Part shown: positions 22,275 to 34,918 of the stretch, one piece after another
Layout: every line of letters begins with the position of its first letter
Numbering within the stretch: the first letter of the stretch is position 1
DNA from: Zonotrichia leucophrys gambelii
Lineage: Eukaryota > Chordata > Aves > Passeriformes > Passerellidae
Length of the DNA: 64,000 bases
Assembly (NCBI RefSeq): GCF_028769735.1
Contig: NC_088170.1
Span: 66,999,085 to 67,063,084 of the forward strand
Reading direction: 5' to 3'
Notes under the pieces: generated by a model
Databases searched by the model: none
Told to the model about the DNA's origin: nothing
Seen by the model: the letters and a program-made list of their open reading frames with translations, nothing else
Position numbers and translations under genes: made by a program

Positions 22275-22715
22275 ATCACAGAATAATTGGGGTTGAAAGG
22301 AACCTTTAAGGGTCACCCAGTTCAACCCCTCTGCAATGAGAAGGGACATCTGGTGGATCAGGTTGCCCAGAGTCCCAGCCAACCTGACCTTGAATATGAC
22401 CAGAGGAGGGGAATCCACCACCTCTCTGGGTGACTTTTCACCATCATTAGAGTGAAAAACTTTTTCCTTATGTCTAGTCTGAATTGACCCTGTTTTGGTT
22501 TAAAACCATGTTCTGTCACTACAGACTCTGCTAAAAGTTTTGTCCCAGTTTTTCTTTTTTGTCCCCTTGAAGACCTGAATGGCTTCTCTAAGGTCTCACT
22601 GGAAATTTCTCTTCTCCAGGCTGGAAAATCCCAGTTATCCCATTTTTTCCTTATAGGAGAGGTGTTCCAGACCTCGGATCACTGTTGTGTCTCTCCTCTG
22701 GATCTGCTCAGGTTC
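22275..22715 (-). mobile_element. CR1 LINE 3' region, antisense
   Basis: Starts ATCACAGAATAATTGGGGTT, then AGGAACCTTTAAGGGTCACC, CATCTGGTGGATCAGGTTGC, CCACCACCTCTCTGGGTGAC, TTTCTCTTCTCCAGGCTGGA and TATAGGAGAGGTGTTCCAGA. This is the full CR1 3' order read backwards for about 440 bp. The wording differs from the 3797/13468 pair, indicating another CR1 subfamily. It is noticeably diverged. Confidence 0.9.
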
Positions 22716-23821
22716 AGAGTAGAGTAAAGAGTAGGATAATTTGGCTCAGAAAAGGATCATTTAAGAGATGATACTACAAAGAAACTTTAAATATTAATGA
22801 GAATATAGTCACTCAAGAGAGGGCAGATAGACTATGAGAAGATAAATTTTGGAGATTAGTAATCATTTCATATGAGAACATTTACTCAGTCTTTTTAAAA
22901 TGTAATGAAATGCACTAAAACCAGCATGTACAGGAGAATAAGAGCAATGCTGAACACACATTTTCTTATAAATATACAAAATATTCTCCTGGCCTGTAAG
23001 ATGCCACAATGTGTAAATTTATACCTTGGAGGAAAAGATGGGAAATTGCAATTTGCTCCTGTTGGAGCTCTGTAGCATTCCTCCATTTTACCCCCAGCTT
23101 TCTGAATGCTTTCAAGTGATCTGTCTAAGGAAATCAATGGCTATTGACAAGCTCTGTAATTACATTTACAAGCCAAGATTCTTAGCCCTCTGACACTTCT
23201 TTAAGCGATCACATACCTTCTAACCTCTTTTGCTAATGATCACCAATGTATGGACCTGAGCCAAAAATCAAATTGTGTCCCACAACACCTACTTGCCTTC
23301 TGCACAACAGCGCTGTGACTTGGGTCCTTGCACTGTCACTGCAACAGAAGAGGGGATGGGTGGAAAATACAGCTGATTGTCACAAATCTTTCTTCCAAAT
23401 TCGTGCTAAATTTGCCATGTGGGTTTGGCAGGGATGGTGGAGTTTGACCTGGGATCACAGGTCAGTCCTAAAAAGGGCTGGTCAGTCTTTTTGTCTGATG
23501 GATCTATCCGTGGCTGGAATAAATACTGATAAGGAAGGAAAACAATGTAAGACTAAACCTTTTCACACATTGCCTGCCACTTAGAATGTAGCCTGAAGCA
23601 CCAGAGCTGTGTTCCTGTGGCATTGCTACCTCAGCTGTCCTCAGTGGAGCCATTTGTGTTGTATGAAACACTTAAATATTTTCTTAAACAATGAAAAATA
23701 GGACATTTGCTGCATAATTAGGATACTGAACCAGGACTTGGGACAAAGGTCCCAGTGTTTATTTCATTAAATGTTTACATTTCAGAGATGAAATGAAACC
23801 TTTCAATAGTCCTTCTATTAC
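22716..23821. other. Unique noncoding stretch
   Basis: No gene or repeat recognised. A 112-codon frame at 23246-23584 (+) has no known domain. Confidence 0.5.
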
Positions 23822-24150
23822 CTGAAGGGAGCCTACAAGAGAACAGTAGAGGGACATTTTTCAAGGAATTTTTACTTGTAGTATTGACAGGATGAGGGGG
23901 AATGTCTTTAGATAGAAAGCTGGAAGGTTTAGATCAGGTATTGGGAGGAAATAATTCCCTGTGAATGATGTGAAGCCCTGGCACAGGTTGCCTGAGAAAC
24001 TGTGAATGCTCCATCCCTGGAAATGTCCAAGGTCAGGTTGGACAAGGCTTGGAGTAACCTGGGATAGTGGAAGATGTCCCTGCCCATGATTGGAGGACAG
24101 GATGATCTTTAAGGTCTGTTCCAGCACAAACCATTCTATAATTCTATAAA
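23822..24150 (+). mobile_element. CR1 LINE 3' end, sense
   Basis: Sense CR1: GGGAGCCTACAAGAGAACAG, CCTGGCACAGGTTGCCTGAG, CTCCATCCCTGGAAATGTCC, AAGGTCAGGTTGGACAAGGC, AACCTGGGATAGTGGAAGAT, GGATGATCTTTAAGGTCTGT and the tail ATTCTATAATTCTATAAAT. About 330 bp with an intact tail. The closest wording in the window is the copy at 30929-31100. Confidence 0.93.
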
Positions 24151-26255
24151 TCTAATTTCCATGAAAAAACTCAGCAGATCCGTGCCCAGTATATCAGGGT
24201 CAATGGCTGGGTCACACTCTGCTGGTGATACTGGAGTGAAAACCCACATGGAGAATTGGGAGAGGATATCCTGACAGCTGCCAAAAGCTTTGTCCACTCT
24301 GCCTTTGGGTAGCAGAATCATTGTACAACAGTGGTCTGCTTTGTCAATCTAGTTTGTCAAATTAGATGATATAATTTACTAGGAAGAAAGAATCTGAAAA
24401 AAAGAATTTGGGGCCCCATTAACTGTAAAAAACAGTCTGTATTCCTGGTAAGCTTTATATTCATTCATAGGAAAAAAAATGCTCGCAATATCAATTCATG
24501 TTTTATTGACAAGTCTTTCAAAAACTCTAAACACTCTTTTAAAATATGTGCATGAAAACTCTACTCCTGCATGGTCCTCGGGTGAAGTGACTTTTCTACT
24601 GCTCATTGTCCTTCTGAAACTCATTACCTTCACCTACATCCAACAGAAATACACTAAACTGCAAATGCCTCAGCTCTGAGTCAGTGGAAAGAGTGAAGCC
24701 TGTGCAGCAGATGATCAGAGAAGTACAAATATCCTGAGTACCTGGTAGCATCTGCTACCAGAAACAGTTCCTGCACCCCTAACAACTGCTACTAGAGCCC
24801 TTTCTGCTTAGTAACTCTCACTACCTGACAGCATCTCTTGCTCAGTGTGCAGACTGCTGATTCCACTTGCCATAAATGAAGATATTGTGTAGGAGGAAAA
24901 ATAAATTGTTACATGCTTATGTGTTTCATTAGGTTTTCTTTTCTCTCCTACGTGAAGGCTTTTGTAAAATTCCAAAGGAAGTTCTTTTTTTTTTAAATAT
25001 TATTTTAAACATAAACAGTTCCTTCAAACAGGTACTGAATATTCAAAATAGAATCCAAAGCAGTTTCATGAAGCTGGAGGATTACTAATTCCTGCATTAG
25101 AAACTTCCTCTACAGCAACCAGTATGTGCTGCCAATAAATCACAGGTGTGCAGAGTCCATAAACAGGTGGAAGACATAAAATGTGACATTTGATAGCTTT
25201 GAGGTGTGCAAACCTAAGTGTGTGTGTCTATACACTCAGTAAGGCTACTTGTCTTTTCAGAGATGTGCAAGGCAGAAACAGAATCCACCCCTGCCATAAA
25301 GCTGAAAAGAACCTCAGTGCTATAAAGGAGGCTCTGTGGACTCTGCAACTAAGCTCTCAGTCTTTCACAAATGGGTATTTTGTGCTCTCTTTTCCTTCAG
25401 TTGGTGAGTGCAACAAGGGAAATGTGATAAAGAGATAAAGGGGTTAGCAGTCTACTCTGAGACTTGACAACAAGTGGGTGGAGGGAGAGGCAAAAGGGGA
25501 AGAATTTGGGCTAAAGCTATTCTCCATTTTAAGTGAAAAAATTATATTGTCTGAGTATTTGAAATGTCACTATTTCAATAAATTTTTTTCATCTTATGCT
25601 ATCTGATCAAAGGTGAAGACCACCTCAACTGCAAGTTAAATGTTAATGCTTTTTCTTTTCATACCCTGGCTTTCTGAACATTTACAGAGCAGCTGTGTTT
25701 CTTTGCATTTTAATGATATTTTGAGCCATTTCAAAAGAAAAAAACAAAGTCAACTAAGAACTTCACATTCTGGTTTAGATTGGTCTATTTTAAATGCTGC
25801 ACACTGTGTCCAGGGTGAAGAGCAGATGGGTGACAGTTCCTGTGAGCCCATAATTTGCTGTCTTATCTCCAGAGTAGGGCATGTACTTTTTTCCTTGAAA
25901 ACTCCAATTTGTCTCTGTTTTGGTGGAAATCCTTTTTTGCAGATTGGATGTGAGGCTTTGTGTCACCCTGTTCTCCTTTAGATATTTTACCTCTGATCGA
26001 AATTTTCAATTCTGTTCACCTCTTGTATTTACTTCTTCCACACTTTCCTGTTGCATCCCCCATTAAGAGTTAGTTAAGAGTTTTAGCTAACATTAAAGTG
26101 TCAGCTCAGAGTTAATCTCAGGTTTATCTTGACATTCACTCCCAGTTCCTCAGAGATGATTTTTTTAATGGATTAGACTCACACAGCCTCCAGCTCAAGT
26201 TGCTTTTTTACTTACTAACATCTCCTCCTGGTCAAGTATATTCTATCCCATGGCA

Positions 26256-26290
26256 AAAAACAAACAAATAAACAAACAAACACACACAAA
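26256..26290. repeat. (CAAA)n microsatellite
   Basis: Imperfect CAAA repeats (AAAAAACAAACAAATAAACA and on) ending in a short CACACA run. Confidence 0.8.
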
Positions 26291-27940
26291 TTCTTTGAAA
26301 CAAGTTAAAGAGGCTGTTTTTTTCACTGCTTCTTAAAGGGTCTTTCACATGCCCTCTGAATAACTTTTCCTCACAGCCCTGCTGGATTTAACACAGATGC
26401 ACAGACTAGCTGAAAATGGGAGATTAACGCTCAGCCTGGGGAAAACTCTGACACAGATCTGAGTTCCTGAGGCTTCTTTTTCCTCACTGAAAACTCTCCT
26501 GTTTCAGTGCAGGTGTGAATCTGGATAGCCAACTTCACAAGCTGACCCTTCTATATTAGAGGCACCAAGTCACACCACGCCTTTTTCTACTGAGTCCAGA
26601 GTTTCTTAAGAAGTTTATGCAAATTAAACTACAAAATATAGTCATTTTACTTTTTTATTTTTTCTAGTTTTGTGTCACTCTATTTTATTTTGTTTTATTT
26701 ATTTATTCCCATTATATTGCATTATATTTTCCATTACTCTTGTTGCAAGGCTGTGTAATGAGCCAACATGCAACACACAGAGAAAGGTCTTTGCCAGATT
26801 TCCAAGACACATCTGTTGGGAACTTTGTTTTTTGCTGTGTACATGGACAGTAAATATGCCTGTTCCTTTGGTATGGAAATCATTTTCAGGCTGTACCATC
26901 AATATTCATTCCATATCACACCAATTAACAAACTGTGAATAATTGGGAACTAAACATGAATGCATGAAGGACCATGATCACCCAGGTAGTGACTAATAGG
27001 GACTTGTTTGAAGTAATCACACACAGATTTAATTTTAATATGGTTGATTTGTTTTTTTTTTTTTATTTTCCAGAAAGTTGTCTCAATGTTAATTAAACAA
27101 TTTAGCTCATATTAAATTTTTTAGCAAAGTGCAATTGTTTTAAAAGCTGCCTTTAATCACAATAACTGGTTATTCCATCAATAACAAAATGCTTGATTTT
27201 GCTAACATTTTCTAGCATCTTGCTCTCTATGTAAAATGATGTTCTAAATAGCTTTTAATATATTTCAATATAATCAAAATTATGTATTTTGTATTTCAGA
27301 GTTACTCATCCTGCTTAGATAACACTGTAAAAAGAAAAAGTGTGAAAATTACTAAACAAACCTAAAACCCTCCAAAAATTCCTTATCTTCACTATTTCTT
27401 TGTATTTTAATTTCACATCAACATTTTCCTTGAAATTACAAAGTGAAAGAAGATAAAGAGCATGAAAAGCTGTCACTTGTGGCTTTTTTGGAACTTTGAC
27501 GAGAGTCCAGATCTAAGTTGGACCCAAGAATCACCAATTTTGATACAAGAATGTCGACCAGCCTCAAATGATGTCACAATTTTTAGGAGTCCCAGCTGAT
27601 GCTCAACACAGTTCAGAATGTAACAAGGTTAAATGAGGCAGTTTTGTGGTTTTTGTTTGATTGCTTCCCACAGCATTACCTACAAAAAATGACATCTCAT
27701 ATGCTGTGAATCTTTCTCTAAATAAATACTCAGATGTAGAAATGATTTATCATATTTATTTAACTAATCATTATTTCCCATTCTTACTGGCTTGACATTT
27801 AAGCAAAGCACAAGTCTCAGTTGTGGCCGTAAAAAATCACTATGCCTCACATTTTTACCATGAGTCATTCAAATTATTTTTAATGGCACAACAGTTTGAA
27901 TCAAGAAGCTTTGTGAGCTGCAGTCTATGTGGAGGGCTGC

Positions 27941-27974
27941 TTTTTTCCCCTCTTTTTTCCTTTTTTTTTTTTTT
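27941..27974. repeat. Pyrimidine-rich tract ending in a T run
   Basis: An interrupted T/C tract ending in an uninterrupted T run, just upstream of the A/T-only block. Low-complexity sequence. Confidence 0.7.
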
Positions 27975-28004
27975 AAGTGATGGTTTCTAATTTACAACTT
28001 CAGA

Positions 28005-28220
28005 ATAGATGCTTTTATTTTTTTATTTAGATTTTTATATATTATATTTTACATTTTGTATTGTATATAATTTTATATATTGTACTTTCAACATTTTTAT
28101 GTTTTTATAATTTTTATTTTAGTATTATGTTCCATATGGTATATATAATTTAATTTCAATTCCTCATTTCATTTAATTTAATTATCTTAGTTTTGATTTG
28201 AGGTGGTTTTTTTTTTTGTT
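28005..28220. repeat. Almost pure A/T low-complexity block
   Basis: Over 200 bp made nearly only of A and T (TTTATATATTATATTTTACA, TATATAATTTAATTTCAATT and similar), ending in a T run. Many short self-complementary TATA/AATT strings are present. It may be a decayed microsatellite or a DNA-unwinding or matrix-attachment type region. That function is conjecture. Confidence 0.65.
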
Positions 28221-30928
28221 TGTTTTCCAACTTCAGTGATTCAAAAAAGTTCCCTTGAAAAGACAGAGTTCTTCCAGTCATAACATGGTCAAATAAAGAT
28301 GTTTTCTCTGTTCCACTTTTGGAAAGCAGGAATATAGAGGTGCCTGCTTTTCCATAATATCATAATGTTTGATTTCTTTCAAATGAGTTTTGCAATAGCT
28401 CCCAACAATCATTTTTCAACAGTTTCACTTGCTAAGACTTTGAGGTCAGAGATATATAGCTGATACTGAAATAAATCCAGAGCATTCACCTGGAGCTTAT
28501 AGTACACCTCCCTACCAGCACTGACTTTAGTAGTACATAATTAAGCCAGAACAAATGGGCAAACTTCATAAATCTGGGGAATATTGCCTTCCTAAGAAAA
28601 AGGAAGCCTTGAGAAGAGATTTGAAACTGAATAGAGGAGAATCTCTTTGAAGTTTTTGTTTTCTTATCCTAATCTAATGAGTCAGATGCATAGTTTTACT
28701 TCACCAGGCCACATTTGAATTATCAGGTAGTGCCCAGCAGCACAGTTCCAGAGAGCTGCAAGGAAGGAATGCTGGAAAATGGAGATCCAGACTTGGGGAA
28801 GATGCTGGCAGGAGGTGCCAAGCTGCAGAAATTATCAAGGCAGGATGAAAATGTTAAATGGGAAAACAAATTGCAAATTCTCCTGACAGATTCACCAGCA
28901 GGAGAGGACGCTGGGAAGCAGGAGGTCACAGCAAAGTGAGGGGCTGGGAAGAGATGCTGTAGAATAAACAGCGAGAAAATGTCAAAGAAAAGCAGCTGCT
29001 TGAGGAGTGGGGACATGTACAGAGCCAGGCAACAGGCAGCACTTAGAGATGAATGCTGTTTTGCAGGAGTTTTCAGCCCTGAGTAGCAGGGACAAGCAGA
29101 ACATCTCACGACTCAGTGCCCAGCAGAGCAGGCAGTGACAGCGTTTGCAGGGACAGGCAGCACCTTTCAACAGGCCAGCCACAAAAACAGACAAGTTCTT
29201 GTACTCCCAGACCTGCTTGCAGGGGACAGAGCTGGCAGTGATGTGCAGGAGTTCTGCATGGGGCTTGGATGAAGAATGCTGAAGCAAAGAAATTATTTTT
29301 TCATTAAAAAATAATGGAATGCTTATAAATTATAGACAAAGCATAGATCACTTAGGAAAAAAATGTGAATGGCAAATGTAAATACATAGGGGAAAGACAA
29401 ATATAATTGAGGTTGCATAGCATGAAACTAATTCTGAGTAAAGAATTACGTGATCTGAAGTTTATCTTTAACTGGAACTGATCAAGTCTGTTATAGCTAC
29501 AGGAATAAAATGGCAATATTTGGTTTAAAAACATGTTTAGCCCAGGTTTGATTCAGAGAGTGTACAGACTAAAGAAACCTAGAAAATGTAATAATGCAAA
29601 TAGAAGAAACAATTATCCAGTCTCAAAAATAATAGAGAATAAATTTGCAAGGACTGCAGCAAAGTATGAGGCATTGCAGGAAACCTTCAAGGCTATCAGT
29701 GTAAGATGGGATGGGAATTACAAAATATCTCCACTGCATCTTTTTCATTTAAATGAGAACTTTCTGTAGCTGATGATGTAGTGCTTAGAGGTACTGGCTC
29801 CCAGACTGCAAATTATGATAACCTGACGTGATTCATGATTGCAGAGAGGTGTAGAAGAAAAAATAATGATTTGTGGAGCTCTGGATTGCTGGGGTGAGTG
29901 ATTGATGGCTCAGCCCTACAAACATGAGGGAGTCCAGGGGCAGCAGGGCAGCGGGAGGAAAGCCAGTGCTTCACTCAGAGAAAGGATGTCCTGCTCTGGC
30001 TCCTCCTGGGTGTCCCCAGAGGAAATCATGGGCTGGAGACGGAACCCACCATGGACCAACAGCTTCTGGATCACCTTGCAGACTGGTAGGATCACAAAAC
30101 TCATGATCCAAGTCAAGGGAAGGGACACTTGGGCTCATGCAGGATGAAAAACAGCATTTAAATAATCATTTACTAAATGATTCCCAATAAGATGAGTTTG
30201 TACTATTGAGGAGTTTAACATGAAATTAAGTCACAGGCAGAATTAGAGACATATTTAACCAACAAGGTATTACAGATGGTCTGCAGCTTCATAGAACTTG
30301 AAAGCATGAGAGAATTATGCATCCCAAAGTGAAATAAGCCATCCAAATATACTTATTAAATTGTCTGGCAAAAAAAGAGAAAAAAGTTATATTTAGAGTG
30401 TTTCTAATTAAAAAAATTGATATATCCAAGAGACCCAAGATTTGTCCTTACAAAACTTCGCCTTTAAAAACTGCAGTGAAAAAAAAAGTTTTAAAAAGGA
30501 AAAAAGCATAGTTCTTCCTGTAGCAGAAGTCTGAGCAGATCTTTTAAATACACTCAAGCCCAGTGGTAAAAGAGTACACTGAACCTGCACTGTTGCCAGC
30601 TTTGATGCCTCTGGGATGTTTCTGGCATGCAGAGCGGTGTTGCCAGGTTTTGGCAGGGCAATTTCTCCTCACTCTCACAAAATACTTGATCCATCAGCCC
30701 TCCCTCTCCTGCCCTGAAGGAAAGTGCCAGGACAAGAGCCAAGTCCAGGTTATGTAAGGGGGAACCTGCAGAGAGAAAAAAGAACTATTGTGAAGAGCCA
30801 CTAAATATCAAGGAGCAATGATGGAGAGAGAGGCAGAATTGATGCTCAGGGGCCTGGCCAGAGCCATTCCTGACAGAATTAGTGACAACTGCTTGGTCTG
30901 TGCTATAACAAACTGGAACCCTGAATTA
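28221..30928. other. Unique stretch with two GC/AG-richer blocks
   Basis: No transposon or gene recognised. Two blocks stand out in composition: 28690-29290 (purine-rich, with AGCAG and CAGGCAG motifs) and 29890-30150 (GC-richer, with frames open on both strands). Their translations have no recognisable domain. Confidence 0.45.
28690..29290. other. Unassigned purine-rich block
   Basis: About 600 bp richer in A/G and G+C than its AT-rich flanks, with repeated AGCAG, GGCAGCA and CAGGAG strings. Minus-strand frames of 128 codons (28723-29109) and 101 codons (28982-29287) and a plus frame of 74 codons overlap each other, which argues against any one being coding. It could be a decayed element or a noncoding RNA exon. 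Confidence 0.3.
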
Positions 30929-31100
30929 TAACTTGCCCAGAGAAGCTGAGGCTGCCCCATCCCTGGAAATGTCCAAGGCCAGGTTGGATGGGGCTTGGAA
31001 CAACCTGGGATAGTGGAAGGTGTTCCTGCCCATGGCAAAGGGGGCTGGAAGGAGATGACCTTAAAGGTCCCTTCCAATACAAACCATTCTATGATTCCAT
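30929..31100 (+). mobile_element. CR1 LINE 3' end, sense
   Basis: Sense CR1 tail region: TTGCCCAGAGAAGCTGAGGC, CCATCCCTGGAAATGTCCAA, CAGGTTGGATGGGGCTTGGA, AACCTGGGATAGTGGAAGGT, CCTGCCCATGGC, TTAAAGGTCCCTTCCAATAC and ATTCTATGATTCCATG. Only about 170 bp remains. It is one of the better conserved copies here. Confidence 0.93.
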
Positions 31101-32759
31101 GAAAATCAATAGAAAAATAAAAAATAGAGAACAGATGTGAGGTGGTAACACAGAAAAAAAACTAATAAACAAGCAAAAAACTTACAGTATTCTAAATATC
31201 TGCTAAAATCATGATCCTAAGAAACTTTATCACATGCAGGCTATTTTTTTCACCCTGAAGGTGATGTAAGTTACTTCTTGCTAGGAATACTGGGGTTTAA
31301 TATGATTTGAAAACAGATCTCCTAAATAGGAAAAAATTATAATCTAAGTGCCTTGGAAAACAGGGTTTGGTCACCAGTTTGGCAAGTTGGTGGCTCTCCT
31401 GAGCCAGAGTTCATTTTGGCATTTTCAAAGGAAAGAAATGTGAAAATCTATGACAAAAACATTTTGAGGCCAGCACCTTGAGGGTGGGGGAAATTTTTTA
31501 ACAGTGGGGTAAGAAGTGGCAGCATTCAAAGCAAGGCACCTATGAGCAGATGGATGAGGGGAGAGGAGTTCTGAAACATAAATGAGCAAAGATAGACACT
31601 AAAATGGACAAAATCAGTGCTCTGCTCGTTTTTTTTTTCAGTGTGAAGGTGAAACAAAGCTGCTATAAAGTAGTTGAACAGGCCACTGGCCTTTGGCTGC
31701 TCTGTGCTTCACATAAAATAGAGAGAAAACAGTGACAGGACTTGGCTTATTAGATGTCGTAATAGCTCAGATTTTTCCAAGCTGCAGAAGACCAAGCATT
31801 CATTAGTCTTATTTTCATTCCTTCAAGTCCTTCCTTTGGTGTCTTTTCCCCCTCACAGAGATTAAATAGACCAGAAACCAGAGCAGCCATGCAAGCCCTG
31901 CTCTCACCCCACTCTTAAGTGGCCAAACCACAACTACTCTCTGTATCTTCCCCTGAGGTGAAACCTTTGCAGACCTAAATTGTCACATCAAAACTGCAGC
32001 TATTTTCCCCCTCTGGCCACCCTCTCATGCTACTGCCACTCAGCTCCACCCTCTCCCCCTAAAAGGCTCAAAAAGAGGGGTGGAAGAATCTGTCATTTCT
32101 AGAAAACCTGGCAGAAATGTTAAAAGAGGGGAGGGGGGATTCTGGCAGCTCCAGAGCCTCCCATTTCCTTCCCTCCCACTTTTGTGTTCCTCTCCCAACC
32201 TGTCAGATCACACAGGAGACAACAATAAAGGAGAAGGAGTTTCCCACCCTCCATGGCACCTTCCCTGTCACCATTGCTGGAAGAGGTTATTAGAGTGCTA
32301 AATCATGCAAACCCAAATCAGCCAAACAAAGCTATAAAAAAACCAGCAGAGACAACAGAATGGGGAGGGGGAAGTGTAGGGAGAAGTTAAATAACCTATT
32401 GTCCAGAGGAGAAAAGAAAACAGATAAAATCACAACACAGAACAAAAAAAGATTCAAGCAGGGAGGTGCTTACAAACCAGAGGCTTCACGAACAATGAAG
32501 TCTATAAAGGAATATAAAAATACCCTCTGCATTTCTAGTCCTGTTTTATTTCACCCTGCTTTGAGGACTGCAGCTAATTTAGTGAGCTACTGAGCACCTC
32601 TGCCTTCACTTTTTTCCACTGCAAAGTAGGAATTAGTGGTGGAGGGAGGAAAGATAATGAACTCATCTAAATGGATATTGTGATGCTGTGCCTTGATTTC
32701 AATGGATACAGATATGTTAATGAATAAAATGACCTAAAATCTTGCATGTGGGTGGATCA
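31101..32759. other. Unique noncoding stretch
   Basis: No gene or repeat family recognised. It contains a T run (31629-31638) and C/T-rich sequence at about 32040-32200. Confidence 0.5.
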
Positions 32760-33172
32760 CATAGAATCACAGAATCATTAAGGTTGGAAAAGACTTCTGG
32801 GATAATCAAGGCTAAGCATTAACCCAACACTGCCAAGTCCAGCATAAACTATGTCCCCAGGTGCCATATCTATACATCTTTTAAATCCCTCTAAGGATGC
32901 TGGCTCCACCACCTCCCTGGGCAGCCTGGTTCACTGCTTAACAGCCCTTGTGGTAAGCAAATTTTTCCTAATATCCAATCTAAACCTACCCTGGCACAAT
33001 CTGAAGGCATTTCTTCTTGTCCTACCTCTTGTTACCTGCAAGAAAAGGCAAACCCCCACCTCACTACAACCTTCCTTCAAGGAGTTATAGAGAGCAATAA
33101 GGTCCCTCTGGAGCTTCTTTCCTCCTTTTCTCTCCAGGTTAAAATCCCTCAGCTTCCTCAGCTTCTTCTTAT
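32760..33172 (-). mobile_element. CR1 LINE 3' end, antisense
   Basis: Starts with the tail in reverse (CATAGAATCACAGAATCATT) and AAGGTTGGAAAAGACTTCTG. It continues with TCCACCACCTCCCTGGGCAG, TTTCCTAATATCCAATCTAA, CCTACCCTGGCACAATCTGA, ATAAGGTCCCTCTGGAGCTT and CTCTCCAGGTTAAA. The tail type ('GTTGGAAAAGACTTCTGGGA') marks a different subfamily from the 3797 copy. About 410 bp. Confidence 0.93.
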
Positions 33173-34020
33173 CAAATTTATTCTCCTAATCATTGATAGG
33201 ATTAAAATTTCCACACCCCCCAAGCAGGAAGGTCACATCCAAATTTTGTACTTGGATCTGTCCCTGAGCTGGGCATGGGCATTGTGTCAGTACCACTTGG
33301 CATGACTCAAAAACTGGTCAATTGTGCCTGTACAGTGGCAGGGATGGTTATTCATCAGCCTTGGAGCTTCTGCCATGGCCTTGCTTTATTTACTAGTGCT
33401 CAGGTGGCTGATAAGGACAGCAATGAGAACAGAGTAGCAAATGTTGACCAATAAATACCAAGATATGGAAATGTAAATTAGGAAGAAACAAAAATTCAGA
33501 GGGTTTAAGAGAAGACACACCACCATGGCCTGATGTGTCTGCATTACAAAACAATAAGAAGCTGCAGAGCCAGTAGTGTAAAAACCCTAAGCCATAGGTA
33601 GTTGAAGATGTAGGGATTCTTTTCAGAAAATAACAATAAAAGTGGTTCAACTCACTACAAACTTGTAAGTTCTGTTGGAGCTGTATAAAAATTTGAAACA
33701 AATCTCAAAATGAAAAAAAAATTCAGAAAAAAATTATATGTAGTAAAATTAAATTTGGGGTGCTAAATGTAGTTCTTGCTGGAATAACCTGATTGTTTTT
33801 TATTAATTATAAAATTCCAAACTACTCTGGTTCCCTCAGCAAAGGAACATGAACCATATAAAAGTTAAAGCTGAAGGATAAACCAGGGAGCTGCTAGTGA
33901 AGAAGAAGAACTGTGGAGTTGCCCAGAGACCATTTAGCAACAAGTACTCCTGAGACTGGAAATATCCAGCCTGAAGGAAGGCTGAGAGAGGAGCCTTAAG
34001 AGCAGTACTAATTAATACTT
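33173..34020. other. Unique noncoding stretch
   Basis: No gene or repeat recognised with confidence. The end of this stretch (about 33880-34020) may already belong to the decayed CR1 that follows. Confidence 0.45.
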
Positions 34021-34235
34021 TTACCAGCAATCCTGGCATAGAAATTGAGTACATCAATAAAGCTCACTGACGACACAAAGGGGTTCAGAGCATCTGCAAG
34101 GAGAAACTGGGTGAGCATGAAAACCCAAGTAAATAGCAATTTAATGAAATTCAGTAGTGCAGAGGGCAAGGTCATTCATTTGGGGACCAACAGCAAAAAT
34201 TCTACCAGAAATACCATGTTCAGTTGGAAATGACC
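34021..34235 (+). pseudogene. CR1 reverse-transcriptase remnant, sense
   Basis: Translation at 34045-34233 keeps the two most typical landmarks of the CR1 ORF2 RT region in order. The first is a TDDT stretch (SIKLTDDTKGF, corresponding to the catalytic FADDTK motif, with Phe-Ala changed and both Asp kept). About 30 residues later comes MKFSSAEGKVIHLGTN, corresponding to the FN..K.KVLHLGRN motif. The spacing is shorter than in intact CR1, showing internal deletion. No tail follows, so this is an isolated internal piece. It is not functional. Confidence 0.7.
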
Positions 34236-34918
34236 AATGGAAGTTGATGTGGGCATACAAAGAAATGCTACTCAAATGTAATACCATGGAACAAGGCCCT
34301 GCTGAGACAGGAGCCACTGCTCTTATATCCCAAAAAGAAAAAAAATCCAGTTTCCCAGTTAGAGGAGCTGTGTGGACACCTGAGGAACTTTAAGGTCATG
34401 GAAAAAGCTTCCTGAGTAACCCCAACCTGCCAGTAATCTTCCTAGGACTGCCTAGTTCACCCTCAAACTATTTTAATTGGAGTCAATACTGTAAAAATGC
34501 TTCAGAAACAACATAAATATCTGACTAAAATCTAGCCATGGTTTGGTTTTGGGAAGCTCTGTTTCCTGCAACATAAAACACCCAACAGGTCTTGAGAGGC
34601 TCAAGTCTGAGCCCTGTTCCACTCATAGGTGTGCTGGGCTGTTTTGGATCAGTTGGTCATGGTCTTTGCATTTCTGAAGAAGAGATGATAGCATTTTTTA
34701 CCTGTATATTTAGAGATTCACTGCTAAAGAATGGCCTCTTAGGTATTACTTTTGTCAGAACTGTAAGTATCTCAGTTATCTGTAGGGAATGTGCTGTACC
34801 ATTTAAAAGGATTTATTTATGGAACTTATTCCTCACCTGGCAGTCGAGGTATTTCCCTGGAACTTGTCCATATCTATCCAGGCAAATAAAACAGGGTTAA
34901 AAATGGAAGGTTCGGTTC
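34236..34918. other. Unique noncoding stretch
   Basis: Nothing clearly recognised. Further decayed CR1 may extend a little past 34235, but I cannot place it. Confidence 0.4.

Larger units (their letters stand above)
24151..28004. other. Long unique AT-rich stretch
   Basis: About 3.9 kb without a recognised gene or transposon. It holds a (CAAA)n tract at 26256-26290 and T runs at 27051-27064 and 27961-27974. All open frames are short and domain-free. Confidence 0.5.
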
